Assembly (NCBI GenBank): GCA_013215025.1
Contig: JABSRR010000030.1
Span: forward strand, 1-16,497
Origin: Pseudomonadales bacterium
GTDB taxonomy: Bacteria; Pseudomonadota; Gammaproteobacteria; Pseudomonadales; DT-91
DNA length: 16,497 bases
Reading direction: 5' to 3'
The position numbers and the translations under genes were made by a program. Each line of letters begins with the position of its first letter. Position 1 is the first letter of the stretch. Positions 6,701 through 14,948 of this stretch are shown in pieces. The notes beneath the pieces were generated by a model. That model ran no database searches, was not told the DNA's origin, and worked only from the letters and a program-made list of their open reading frames with translations.

Positions 6701-9271
6701 CTACTTAAACGATAACGCGCCATTCTCTACATCAACAGCAATGCAGTGCCCTGGGCTAAACTTAGCTGCCAATATCGCAGACGCTAACGGGTCTTCCAAG
6801 TGGCGCTGAATAGCCCGCTTTAATGGACGCGCACCATATACCGGGTCATAGCCGGCGGCGACCAATAATGCCTCAGCCTCAGCTGACAGCTGAATATCCA
6901 GCTCGCGCTCGGCTAGGCGGCTGCGCAGCTGCTGCAGCTGTAGCTCTGCAATATTGGCAATATGCTGCTGCTCCAAGGGATGAAAATACACCTGATCGTC
7001 CAGTCGGTTGAGCAACTCAGGGCGAAAGTTCTGCTGCACAACTTCAAGCACTGCGGTTTTTATCTCCTCACTGCTGGCGCTGCCGGTCAGGGTTTGTATC
7101 ACATCGGAGCCAAGGTTCGAGGTCATTACCACTACGGTGTTACGAAAATCGACCGTACGCCCTTGGCTATCCGTTAAACGCCCCTCATCTAACACCTGCA
7201 ATAAGATATTAAACACATCGGGATGCGCCTTCTCGACCTCGTCCAGTAAAATCAGGCTGTAGGGTTTACGCCGCACTGCCTCGGTTAAATAGCCACCTTC
7301 CTCATAGCCGACATAGCCAGGCGGTGCACCGATCAAACGCGCGACCGCATGTTTCTCCATATACTCAGACATATCAAGGCGAATCAACGCCTCCTGACTA
7401 TCAAACAAAAAGTTTGCCAAGGCTTTACACAGCTCGGTTTTACCCACCCCCGTTGGGCCAAGAAATAAAAACGAACCATTGGGCCGATTCGGGTCTGACA
7501 GGCCAGCCCGCGCGCGACGAATAGCAGAAGATACCGCATTCACCGCTTCATCTTGACCAACTACCTGTGCGTGCAGCTCTTGCTCCATGCGCAGCAGTTT
7601 GTCTTTCTCGCCTTCCATCATTTTGTTGACTGGAATGCCGGTCCATTTTGACACCACCTCGGCAATTTCTTCCTCGGTCACGCGATTACGCAAAAGCTGC
7701 GGCGCATTGTCTTCAGATTCTGCCTCGGCCGCTTCGGATAACTGCTTTTCTAACTGCGGAATTAAGCCATACTGTAGTTCAGACATGCGCTGTAAATTTG
7801 ACTCACGACTGGCTTTTTCTAATTCCATGCGCGCCTCTTCCAAATCAGCCTTGATTTGCTGCGAGCCTTTCAAGCTAGCCTTCTCAGCCTTATATATCTC
7901 ATCAAGGTCGGCAAACTCTTTCGCTACCTCATCAATTTGTTGATTCAGCTGCTGCAGCTGCGATTTACTGGCTGCATCTTTATCCTTTTTTAAGGCCTCA
8001 CGCTGAATCTTTAACTGAATCAAGCGGCGCTCTAACTTATCCATCACCTCTGGCTTAGAATCAATCTCCATACGAATGCGACTGGCTGACTCATCGATTA
8101 AATCAATCGCCTTATCAGGCAAATTTCGATCAGTAATATAACGGCTAGACAGCTTGGTAGCGGCAATGATTGCGGCATCTGAAATCTCAACCCCATGATG
8201 CACCTCATAGCGTTCTTTCAAACCACGCAAGATCGCAATAGTATCTTCTTCATTTGGCTCATCTACTAACACTTTCTGAAAGCGACGCTCAAGTGCTGCA
8301 TCTTTTTCGATATTCTCACGATATTCATCCAATGTTGTCGCACCTACACAGTGCAGCTCACCGCGCGCGAGCGCAGGCTTCAACATATTGCCTGCATCCA
8401 TCGCACCCTCGGCCTTACCCGCACCGACCATGGTATGAATTTCATCAATAAATAAAATAATCTGGCCGTCTTGTTTTGATAAATCGTTTAACACCGCCTT
8501 TAAGCGCTCTTCAAACTCACCGCGAAACTTAGCACCTGCTAATAAGGCACCAATATCTAAAGATAATAAGCGCTTATTTTTCAAGCCTTCAGGCACTTCA
8601 CCATTGATAATACGCTGTGCCAAACCTTCAACAATGGCGGTTTTACCCACTCCAGGCTGGCCAATTAACACCGGATTATTTTTGGTGCGACGCTGTAACA
8701 CCTGAACCGTGCGACGAATTTCATCATCACGACCAATAACAGGATCCAGCTTACCCGCCTCTGCCTGCGCGGTGACATCTATAGTATATTTATCTAACGC
8801 CTGTCTTAAATCTTCACTATTTTGTTCCATAACCTTATCTCCAGAACGAACAGCAGTAACAGCTTGATCAATTAACGCCTGCGTAAAACCTGCCTTTTCA
8901 AATAATTGCTTCATTGCTAGCGAGGTTTTAAATATCGCCTGCAACACCACCTCAGTAGCAATATACTGATCACCATTTTGCTTCGCTATCGCCTCAGCTG
9001 CGCTAAATAAACGCACTAAGTTTTGTGACAAACCCAGCTGCTGCGCTGAGCTGGCACTAGCAAAGTTATCTACACATTGCTGCAATGCTTGGCATAGCCC
9101 AGCAACATCGCCAATGGGTTTAAGTATTTGAGCGGCATAGGCCTGTGTGCCCGTAAGCATCGATAAAAGTAAATGCTCAGGCTCAATTTGCGTATGTCGC
9201 TGCTCAAGCGCAGCACTCTGTGCCTGGCTTAAGTTTTGCTGCAGTGCATGGGTTAATTGCTCAATCTGCAT
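6701..9271 (-). CDS. clpB: ATP-dependent disaggregase ClpB
   Basis: ClpB is a hexameric AAA+ chaperone that works with DnaK to rescue aggregated proteins. The product is 856 residues, as in E. coli (857). The N domain (about 1-145) has Clp repeats beginning [17 protein letters not shown]1 has Walker A GQPGVGKT (204-211) and Walker B IILFIDE (271-277). The coiled-coil middle domain is about 400-525. NBD2 has Walker A GPTGVGKT (605-612), pore loop GYVGYEEGG (652-660) and Walker B LILLDE (673-678). The frame extends six codons further to 9289, but the ATG at 9271 has a strong AAGGAG 6 nt upstream and matches the family start. An internal ATG (codon 148) has its own GGAG. Upstream is a heat-shock-like promoter. 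It is convergent with yfjD. Confidence 0.98.
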   Translation of the reverse strand: MQIEQLTHALQQNLSQAQSAALEQRHTQIEPEHLLLSMLTGTQAYAAQILKPIGDVAGLCQALQQCVDNFASASSAQQLGLSQNLVRLFSAAEAIAKQNGDQYIATEVVLQAIFKTSLAMKQLFEKAGFTQALIDQAVTAVRSGDKVMEQNSEDLRQALDKYTIDVTAQAEAGKLDPVIGRDDEIRRTVQVLQRRTKNNPVLIGQPGVGKTAIVEGLAQRIINGEVPEGLKNKRLLSLDIGALLAGAKFRGEFEERLKAVLNDLSKQDGQIILFIDEIHTMVGAGKAEGAMDAGNMLKPALARGELHCVGATTLDEYRENIEKDAALERRFQKVLVDEPNEEDTIAILRGLKERYEVHHGVEISDAAIIAATKLSSRYITDRNLPDKAIDLIDESASRIRMEIDSKPEVMDKLERRLIQLKIQREALKKDKDAASKSQLQQLNQQIDEVAKEFADLDEIYKAEKASLKGSQQIKADLEEARMELEKASRESNLQRMSELQYGLIPQLEKQLSEAAEAESEDNAPQLLRNRVTEEEIAEVVSKWTGIPVNKMMEGEKDKLLRMEQELHAQVVGQDEAVNAVSSAIRRARAGLSDPNRPNGSFLFLGPTGVGKTELCKALANFLFDSQEALIRLDMSEYMEKHAVARLIGAPPGYVGYEEGGYLTEAVRRKPYSLILLDEVEKAHPDVFNILLQVLDEGRLTDSQGRTVDFRNTVVVMTSNLGSDVIQTLTGSASSEEIKTAVLEVVQQNFRPELLNRLDDQVYFHPLEQQHIANIAELQLQQLRSRLAERELDIQLSAEAEALLVAAGYDPVYGARPLKRAIQRHLEDPLASAILAAKFSPGHCIAVDVENGALSFK
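8828..8842 (-). promoter_or_regulatory. Internal translation start of clpB (short ClpB isoform)
   Basis: Within clpB, an in-frame ATG at 8830-8828 (codon 148) is preceded by GGAG (8842-8839) with an 8-nt gap. E. coli ClpB is known to be made also as a shorter form lacking the N domain, starting at GTG codon 149. The position here is almost identical and the start codon is stronger. Use in this organism is inferred. Confidence 0.65.
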
Positions 9272-9349
9272 ATTTATCTCCTTAGCCACCGTAAATCTTC
9301 ACAGTTATTGCAAATCAGCGGTGATTAAAAAACCATCAATACAATTTTA

Positions 9350-9377
9350 ATATGGGCAAAAAATGTTTTTTCAATAG
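9350..9377 (-). promoter_or_regulatory. Candidate sigma-32 heat-shock promoter of clpB
   Basis: On the minus strand, CTATTGAA (9377-9370) resembles the sigma-32 -35 CTTGAA, and GCCCATAT (9357-9350) resembles the -10 CCCCATNT with one mismatch. The spacer between TTGAA and GCCC is 12 nt, one shorter than usual. The site lies about 80 nt before the clpB start codon. The same bases could be read as a weaker sigma-70 site (TTGAAA, 16 nt, TATTAA). Confidence 0.5.
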
Positions 9378-9515
9378 CAAGCCTTCGATGCGCATATTAG
9401 CGAGCAATAAAGAATGAGAGGCCTTAGCTGTAAAACGAAGAGAGGGAAAACGCTGACAAATAAGGCGATTAGGTCTTAGAAAGCCTTAGATAGTCTTCCA
9501 TAGCAAGACACATCT

Positions 9516-9555
9516 AAGCACTTCTGGGCACATCCAGGCACTTCTAGGCATATCA
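9516..9555. repeat. Imperfect 20-bp tandem repeat
   Basis: AAGCACTTCTGGGCACATCC is followed directly by AGGCACTTCTAGGCATATCA; 16 of 20 positions match. A degenerate third copy (ending AGACACATCT) may lie just before, at 9496-9515. The units lie in the non-coding gap upstream of clpB. Confidence 0.65.
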
Positions 9556-9640
9556 AGCCGTGTTTGTGTTTATAGCGTTATTAACGTTTTAGCGTAAGGG
9601 GATACAGCAATAAGGGTTGAGGAAATCGTTATTATGGCAA

Positions 9641-9661
9641 TGCAGGCTCAGAAGGCCTGCA
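9641..9661. repeat. Inverted repeat with 7-bp arms
   Basis: TGCAGGC and GCCTGCA are perfect arms around a 7-nt spacer (TCAGAAG). It could form a GC-rich hairpin, but no T-run follows on either strand, so it is not a standard intrinsic terminator. It lies in the non-coding gap. Confidence 0.5.
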
Positions 9662-9699
9662 GCTTTGGGCTGTAAAACATTGCTAGCAGGCAGTAGCTA

Positions 9700-9727
9700 C
9701 TTATACTGAGTAGCTAGCCAGTATAAG
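9700..9727. repeat. Inverted repeat with 9-bp arms
   Basis: CTTATACTG and CAGTATAAG are perfect 9-bp arms around a 10-nt spacer that itself contains two TAGCTA-like elements. It could be an operator or an RNA hairpin. It lies 83 nt downstream of the MAPEG stop codon on that gene's strand, without a T-run. Confidence 0.55.
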
Positions 9728-9733
9728 CAGCAT

Positions 9734-9772
9734 GTATAGACAATACGTCTAGGCAATAAGTCTAGACAATAA
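9734..9772. repeat. Three tandem 13-bp repeats
   Basis: The units are GTATAGACAATAC, GTCTAGGCAATAA and GTCTAGACAATAA, placed exactly end to end. Units 2 and 3 differ at one base. They lie in the 3' region of the MAPEG gene, 37 nt beyond its stop codon. The function is unknown. Confidence 0.7.
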
Positions 9773-9809
9773 TCAGCGCAAAGCTGTGTAGAAAAGATTG
9801 CCGTAAGAC

Positions 9810-10214
9810 TTAGAGATTGCTAAACATAATATATAAGCAACTACCAAAGCTGCCAAAGAACGTCAACGAACGAACAATATCCCAGTTGAATAAATAACAC
9901 AGCACATAGGCTACGCGCGACAGCATATATATCCATATCGCCAGCGCTGCATCATCAACTGCCTGACCCATAGTCAAAGGGTTATTGCCGAGCAACAGCG
10001 CCAGCATCGCCGCCGCATAAACAATAAAGCCTTCCCAGGCATTTTGCTGCGCCGCCACGGCACGCGCACCAGGGCCCGTTAATAGATTATTCTGCTGCCG
10101 CGGGTGTTTGTTATCTACACCGCCAAGCGTATAGTGTTTATAGCTGCCGCTAACCCATGCACAGGCAATCGGTAAAAACGCAGAAAAAATTAACCCAACA
10201 ATTGCAATATTCAT
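9810..10214 (-). CDS. MAPEG family membrane protein
   Basis: This 134-residue protein has four predicted membrane helices (about residues 1-22, 58-76, 86-106 and 112-133). It belongs to the MAPEG family (membrane-associated proteins in eicosanoid and glutathione metabolism). The family signature is seen as a polar loop TGPGARAVAAQQNAWEGF at about residues 47-64, entering helix 2, and AIWIYMLSRVAYVLCYLF in helices 3-4. Eukaryotic members use glutathione; substrates of short bacterial members are mostly unknown, so no reaction is assigned. The ATG at 10214 has AAGGA 8 nt upstream, partly inside an 8-bp inverted repeat that abuts the start codon. It is transcribed alone and divergently from yeaD. 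Its 3' side is the repeat-rich gap before clpB. Confidence 0.85.
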   Translation of the reverse strand: MNIAIVGLIFSAFLPIACAWVSGSYKHYTLGGVDNKHPRQQNNLLTGPGARAVAAQQNAWEGFIVYAAAMLALLLGNNPLTMGQAVDDAALAIWIYMLSRVAYVLCYLFNWDIVRSLTFFGSFGSCLYIMFSNL

Positions 10215-10252
10215 AAGCTGTCCTTTTTATTGTTGTCGCAGTGTGACAGCTT
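10215..10252 (-). promoter_or_regulatory. Inverted repeat covering the MAPEG gene ribosome binding site
   Basis: On the mRNA strand, AAGCTGTC (10252-10245) and GACAGCTT (10222-10215) pair perfectly over 8 bp around a 22-nt loop. The 3' arm ends directly against the ATG at 10214, and the Shine-Dalgarno AAGGA straddles the loop-stem border. When folded, the stem would hinder ribosome loading, so this is a candidate translational switch. Confidence 0.5.
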
Positions 10253-10365
10253 GCAGTCAGGGTTAAAAGTGAAAAAAAATTAAGAGATAATATTTCTGCC
10301 GCTAAGCTATATAAGGTTGCACCTTGCAGGCTTTAATTTTACTCTCGCCAACAGTCATAAAAGCA

Positions 10366-10392
10366 TCGATACAGTCAGAAAAATCGTATCGA
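10366..10392. repeat. Inverted repeat upstream of the yeaD promoter
   Basis: TCGATAC and GTATCGA are perfect 7-bp arms separated by 13 nt. The site ends 3 bp before the putative -35 of yeaD. The placement suits an operator or activator site; no regulator is known. Confidence 0.4.
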
Positions 10393-10395
10393 CAC

Positions 10396-10425
10396 TGAAC
10401 ATAGAGGCTTGGCTTTTGCTATGAT
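10396..10425 (+). promoter_or_regulatory. Candidate promoter of yeaD
   Basis: TGAACA (10396-10401) and TATGAT (10420-10425) are separated by 18 nt. The -10 matches the consensus at five of six bases; the -35 is weak. It lies about 60 nt before the yeaD start codon. Confidence 0.35.
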
Positions 10426-10485
10426 GGTTTGCGCTAGCCTAATCAGCAGCAGATTTCCCTAACATAAGCATTCAAACGCAAGCCT

Positions 10486-11331
10486 ATGACAATGCCCGAT
10501 TTTAGCCAATACCAGTACAGCAGCCTGCATACACGGCAAGACTGCCAGATTATTGCCATCAAGCACCCAAAATTTGATGCTGAAATTGCCGAAAAAGGTG
10601 CGCAATTATTATCCTTTACCCCACAGCAAGACAGTGACTGGCTTTGGCTCAGCGAGCAGGCAAACTTCGATAACAGCAGTCCGATTCGCGGTGGCATACC
10701 GATCTGCTTTCCCTGGTTTGGCCCCCACCCCGAGCAGGCAGAGCTTGGCAAACATGGCTTTGTACGCCAGCAGCGCTGGCAGCTTGAGCAATTGACTGAA
10801 AGTGCTGAGGGCTGCACGCTGCAGTTTAGCTTTAGTCATGATCAGTTCAAGCTGCAGCTAAGCCTGAGCCTAGCCGATAGCATTCAGCTAGCGCTTAATT
10901 GGCAACATCTAGGTGATCATTCACAGCGCTATAGCTTTGCACTGCACAGCTATTTTCGCGTAGACCATCTGTCAACGCTTACCATAGACGGCTTAGCTGA
11001 TCAGACGTTTCTCGACAACACGGATCAGCTGCGGCCAAAGCAGTGGCCTAACAGTAAACGCTTTACGACTGAAGTGGATGCGGTGTTTGAGCAACTGGCT
11101 GGCCAGCAACGCTTAATCGATGGCAGCAAGCAGCTGGATATCCAAGCCAGCGGTGCTGACAGCTGCATTGTGTGGAATCCGGGGCAAGACTTGGCCGCCA
11201 CAATCGCCGATATTGGTTCGGCCTATCAACAATTTGTGTGCATTGAACGCGGTGCGGCATTCAGCGACAGTATTGTGCTGGCGCCGGGTGAGCGACATGA
11301 AGCGCGGTTAAGCATTTGCAGAGCCAGCTAA
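10486..11331 (+). CDS. yeaD: D-hexose-6-phosphate mutarotase (YeaD-like)
   Basis: This family interconverts alpha and beta anomers of glucose-6-phosphate and related sugar phosphates in the cytoplasm. The 281-residue product has the family's landmarks in order: PIRGGIPICFPWFGP (66-80), KHGFVR with H90, ALHSYFRV with H154 (probable catalytic histidine), VWNPG (229-233) and FVCIERGA with E254 (probable catalytic glutamate). It is one domain of galactose-mutarotase-like beta-sandwich fold. The start is either the ATG at 10486 or the one two codons later; neither has a strong ribosome binding site. It stands alone on the plus strand, divergent from the MAPEG gene and convergent with the DUF1289 gene, so the neighbours do not reveal a pathway. 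Confidence 0.9.
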   Translation: MTMPDFSQYQYSSLHTRQDCQIIAIKHPKFDAEIAEKGAQLLSFTPQQDSDWLWLSEQANFDNSSPIRGGIPICFPWFGPHPEQAELGKHGFVRQQRWQLEQLTESAEGCTLQFSFSHDQFKLQLSLSLADSIQLALNWQHLGDHSQRYSFALHSYFRVDHLSTLTIDGLADQTFLDNTDQLRPKQWPNSKRFTTEVDAVFEQLAGQQRLIDGSKQLDIQASGADSCIVWNPGQDLAATIADIGSAYQQFVCIERGAAFSDSIVLAPGERHEARLSICRAS

Positions 11332-11357
11332 GCTTCTAAAAGCTAGTTCAGAAAAGT

Positions 11358-11400
11358 CTTTAGCCTACATAAGCCTTTAGCCTATAAAAAACCCTTTAGC
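11358..11400. repeat. Three direct copies of CTTTAGC between convergent genes
   Basis: CTTTAGC occurs at 11358-11364, 11375-11381 and 11394-11400, with periods of 17 and 19 bp. The first two copies share a longer unit, CTTTAGCCTA. The last copy contains the stop codon of the DUF1289 gene. No hairpin terminator is evident in this convergent gap of 64 bp. Confidence 0.5.
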
Positions 11401-11584
11401 TCAATGAAGGTCCGCTGGCAGCGCGGCGTTCAGCACACTTCAGCAAAATAGCCTGACGGCGTGCATTACTGGCCTCGCTCCATTCCGTGATTTCATCACT
11501 GTGGCGATAGCAGCCAACACAAATATCATCGTCTTCTAAAAAACAAATGTTCACACAGGGTGAACGCACTATCTCATCACTCAT
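11396..11584 (-). CDS. DUF1289 family small cysteine protein
   Basis: This is a 62-residue protein of the DUF1289 family. It carries four conserved cysteines in the pattern C10-x3-C14-x7-C22-x2-C25 (SPCVNICFLEDDDICVGCYR), followed by the typical DEITEW motif at about 30-35 and a basic C-terminal helix. The cysteines suggest metal binding (zinc or iron-sulfur), but the function of the family is not known and this is inference. It is the last gene on the minus strand after queA, tgt, the NIF3-like gene and the carbonic-anhydrase-like gene, 81 nt downstream of the latter, and may be cotranscribed. The ribosome binding site is weak. Its stop codon lies within a short direct repeat. Confidence 0.88.
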   Translation of the reverse strand: MSDEIVRSPCVNICFLEDDDICVGCYRHSDEITEWSEASNARRQAILLKCAERRAASGPSLS

Positions 11585-11665
11585 AATACTACTCGTTACT
11601 CGCTGCGGTTACGCGTTTAAGTGGCTAAGCGGTTAGGCAATGATGCCAAAGCCGGCCGCTAAAGC

Positions 11666-12211
11666 TCAGTCTTGATAGACTGTGCGCATATCCACTGGCT
11701 GCAATTGCTGAAACCGCTCAGCATTGCGTACATAGTTTGCCGCACCCTGCTGAATCATCTGCTGGCGCTCGGCATCCATAATCTTTATCACTTTCGCTGG
11801 CGAACCTAACACTAAAGCACCATCTGGCACCTGCATATTTTCAGTGACCAAGGCATTGGCACCGATTAAGCAGCGCTCACCCACGACTGCACCGTTCAGC
11901 ACCACCGCGTTAATACCAATTAAGCTGCCGTTACCAATCGTGCAGCCATGCAGCATAGCCTTATGCCCAACGGTCACATCACTACCAATCGTCAGCGGCA
12001 TGCCGGGGTCAACATGCAGCACCGCAGCGTCTTGAATATTGCTGCGCGCAGCGATACGAATCCGGTCGTTTTCAGCGCGAATCACGGCATTAAACCAAAC
12101 GCTGGTTTGCTCGGCCAACTCAACGTCACCAATGATCGCAGCGCTGGGGGCTATAAAATGGCCAGCACCTAGAAGCTTTGGCCGTTTATCATCGAGGGCA
12201 TAAAAAGGCAT
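11666..12211 (-). CDS. Gamma-carbonic-anhydrase-like hexapeptide protein (YrdA/PaaY type)
   Basis: This 181-residue protein has the left-handed beta-helix of hexapeptide repeats seen in gamma-class carbonic anhydrases and E. coli YrdA. Repeats of the form I/V-G-x-x fill residues about 20-145. The three predicted metal-binding histidines are H66 (VLHVD), H83 and H88 (GHKAMLHGC), and VIRAENDRIRI (43-53) carries the conserved R and D of the active-site region. A C-terminal helix region follows LGSPAKVIK. Metal-binding residues are intact, but many such proteins show no measured carbonic anhydrase activity, so the reaction is unproven. Its ATG overlaps the stop codon of the NIF3-like gene by one base (TAATG), implying coupled translation. 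Confidence 0.88.
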   Translation of the reverse strand: MPFYALDDKRPKLLGAGHFIAPSAAIIGDVELAEQTSVWFNAVIRAENDRIRIAARSNIQDAAVLHVDPGMPLTIGSDVTVGHKAMLHGCTIGNGSLIGINAVVLNGAVVGERCLIGANALVTENMQVPDGALVLGSPAKVIKIMDAERQQMIQQGAANYVRNAERFQQLQPVDMRTVYQD

Positions 12212-12531
12212 TACAGCTGCTCCACCGTAATAAACGGCATAATCTGATAGGCTGGTTCTTCGTATGGATGCGCCGCTATCATGGCTAATGCAGCCGCTTT
12301 TATACAGTCAGATGTACAAACCATCTCAAGCTTCACCTCGCTTACTTGCGTTAGCTGCTGCACCTCACCGATTGCCGGCTGCGCCGCTGCCGAGGGCAAA
12401 AACTGACCCAAGCCTTCGGTTTCAAAGCTGCACTGCTGATACTCGCCTATTCGTCCAGCACCTGCGGCAAAGCAGGCCTGCTTTACCGCATCAAGATCAG
12501 CTTTAGGTACATAAACAATCAATTTATACAT
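12211..12531 (-). CDS. Stand-alone NIF3/YqfO insertion-domain-like protein
   Basis: This 106-residue cytoplasmic protein resembles the extra alpha-beta (CutA/PII-like) domain found inside some NIF3 proteins such as Bacillus YqfO. It is not a full NIF3 protein, because the metal-binding NIF3 core is absent. The family signatures are MYKLIVYVPKADLDAVKQA at the start, the GAGRIGEYQQCSF block (about 24-36) and AAHPYEEPAYQI (about 86-97). Annotation pipelines often call this family NIF3-like; the function is unknown. The gene starts 30 nt after tgt and its last base overlaps the start of the carbonic-anhydrase-like gene, so it is most likely translated from the tgt mRNA. Confidence 0.8.
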   Translation of the reverse strand: MYKLIVYVPKADLDAVKQACFAAGAGRIGEYQQCSFETEGLGQFLPSAAAQPAIGEVQQLTQVSEVKLEMVCTSDCIKAAALAMIAAHPYEEPAYQIMPFITVEQL

Positions 12532-12561
12532 GGCGCGACTCGATTCGGTTGTTCAACATGC

Positions 12562-13728
<1,167 letters not shown>

Positions 13729-13805
13729 CTATTGTATGCGGTATTGTTACGCTGTTTTTTATTTAAGCACTTAATTTAGCTGCTTTGCCTATTAAGCTTT
13801 TGCGG

Positions 13806-14855
13806 CTATTTCTTTTCCAACAGCATGGCATCGCCATAGCTAAAAAATCGATACTGCTGCGCCACCGCATGCCGATATGCGGCTAACATTTCAGCTTGTC
13901 CAGCAAAGGCACTCACCAACATCAACAGCGTAGATTTTGGCAAATGAAAATTGGTTACCATCATATCCACCACATGAAAGGCCTTGCCAGGGTATAAAAA
14001 TATATCGGTCTCACCCTGAAACGGCAGCAGCTGGCCTGATTGTGCGGCGGTTTCCAGTGAGCGAACCACGGTCGTACCCACCGCTACCACGCGCCCGCCG
14101 CGAGCCTTGGCAGCGGCGATCGCATCACATGCAGCCTGCGGCACATCAATCCACTCACTATGCATTTTATGCTCAGCAATATTCTCTACTTTAACCGGCT
14201 GAAAAGTACCCGCACCTACGTGCAAGGTCAGCTCAGTCACGCTAACGCCCTTGGCGATTAATGCATCTAATAAAGCTTGATCAAAATGCAGCCCCGCCGT
14301 CGGCGCGGCAACCGCACCCAAGCTTTTAGAAAACACGGTTTGATAACGCTGCTTATCACTGTGTTGATCGGCACGGTCAATATAGGGCGGCAGCGGCATA
14401 TGGCCTATCGCATCTAATACCTCTAGCACCGGTTGATTAAAGTGTAGCGCAAATAAACTATCATTGGGGCCGCCGCGCGCCTGCATAGTCGCACTGAAGC
14501 TGCTTAGCTGCTGTCGCGCCTCGTCGGCAAATAGCTTCAGCTCGGCACCCGGCTTAGGCGAGCGACTAGCGCGCACATGCGCCAATACCGCATGGCTATC
14601 AAGCACCCGCTCAATTAAAATTTCGGCACTGCCGCCAGAGGCTTTTTGAGCAAACAGCCTAGCCGCCAGCACCTTGGTATTATTCAGCACCAGCACATCA
14701 TTGGGCTTTAATAAGGACAATAAATCGGTAAAGCGCCGATCGCTGCACTGCCCTGCTGCGTTTACATGCAGCAGACGTGAGCCACTGCGCTCGGTTTCTG
14801 GAAAGCGCGCAATCAGCTCATCCGGAAGATGATAGTCAAAATCTGAGGTTTGCAT
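13806..14855 (-). CDS. queA: S-adenosylmethionine:tRNA ribosyltransferase-isomerase
   Basis: QueA transfers and rearranges the ribosyl group of S-adenosylmethionine onto preQ1 at tRNA position 34, forming epoxyqueuosine. The product acts on the modified base made by Tgt, encoded next. The 349-residue length is normal. Hallmarks include [16 protein letters not shown] at the start, [39 protein letters not shown] and [16 protein letters not shown], then MHSEW, and [18 protein letters not shown] near the end. The ATG at 14855 fits the family start but has no good Shine-Dalgarno sequence. A probable extended -10 promoter lies about 70 nt upstream (14925-14933) with a small hairpin in the leader. 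tgt probably shares its transcript. Confidence 0.97.
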   Translation of the reverse strand: MQTSDFDYHLPDELIARFPETERSGSRLLHVNAAGQCSDRRFTDLLSLLKPNDVLVLNNTKVLAARLFAQKASGGSAEILIERVLDSHAVLAHVRASRSPKPGAELKLFADEARQQLSSFSATMQARGGPNDSLFALHFNQPVLEVLDAIGHMPLPPYIDRADQHSDKQRYQTVFSKSLGAVAAPTAGLHFDQALLDALIAKGVSVTELTLHVGAGTFQPVKVENIAEHKMHSEWIDVPQAACDAIAAAKARGGRVVAVGTTVVRSLETAAQSGQLLPFQGETDIFLYPGKAFHVVDMMVTNFHLPKSTLLMLVSAFAGQAEMLAAYRHAVAQQYRFFSYGDAMLLEKK

Positions 14856-14886
14856 TAGGTAACGGCCGCTATGATTTCAAGAACTT

Positions 14887-14902
14887 CTCGGTCTCAACCG
14901 AG
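14887..14902 (-). promoter_or_regulatory. Small hairpin in the queA leader
   Basis: CTCGGT and ACCGAG form a 6-bp GC-rich stem around the loop TGAG on the queA mRNA strand. It lies between the predicted promoter and the start codon. There is no T-run, so it is not a terminator. The role is unknown. Confidence 0.45.
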
Positions 14903-14924
14903 GATTAGGCGTTAAGCGGCGGCA

Positions 14925-14933
14925 AGTATAGCA
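14925..14933 (-). promoter_or_regulatory. Extended -10 promoter element before queA
   Basis: On the minus strand, TGCTATACT gives an extended -10 (TGn followed by TATACT). No good -35 lies 16-18 nt upstream, as is common for extended -10 promoters. Transcription would start about 60 nt before the queA start codon. Confidence 0.5.
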
Positions 14934-14948
14934 AGAAATACGCTATTT

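Larger units (their letters stand above)
9378..9809. other. Gene-free, repeat-rich region upstream of clpB
   Basis: No open frame with a recognisable product exists between the clpB promoter and the MAPEG gene. The stretch holds a 20-bp tandem duplication, a triple 13-bp repeat and two inverted repeats, listed separately. A small RNA gene is conceivable because of the hairpins, but no promoter-terminator pair could be matched to one. Confidence 0.6.

Noticed and set aside
7324..7943. Plus-strand open frames opposite clpB
   Set aside because: Their composition follows the opposite strand of a conserved gene and they show no family motif.
9272..9289. Six-codon N-terminal extension of clpB
   Set aside because: It would translate through the strong AAGGAG that serves the ATG at 9271, and that ATG matches the standard ClpB N-terminus.
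9641..9661. GC-rich inverted repeat as an intrinsic terminator
   Set aside because: No T-run follows the stem on either strand, so it was kept only as a repeat.
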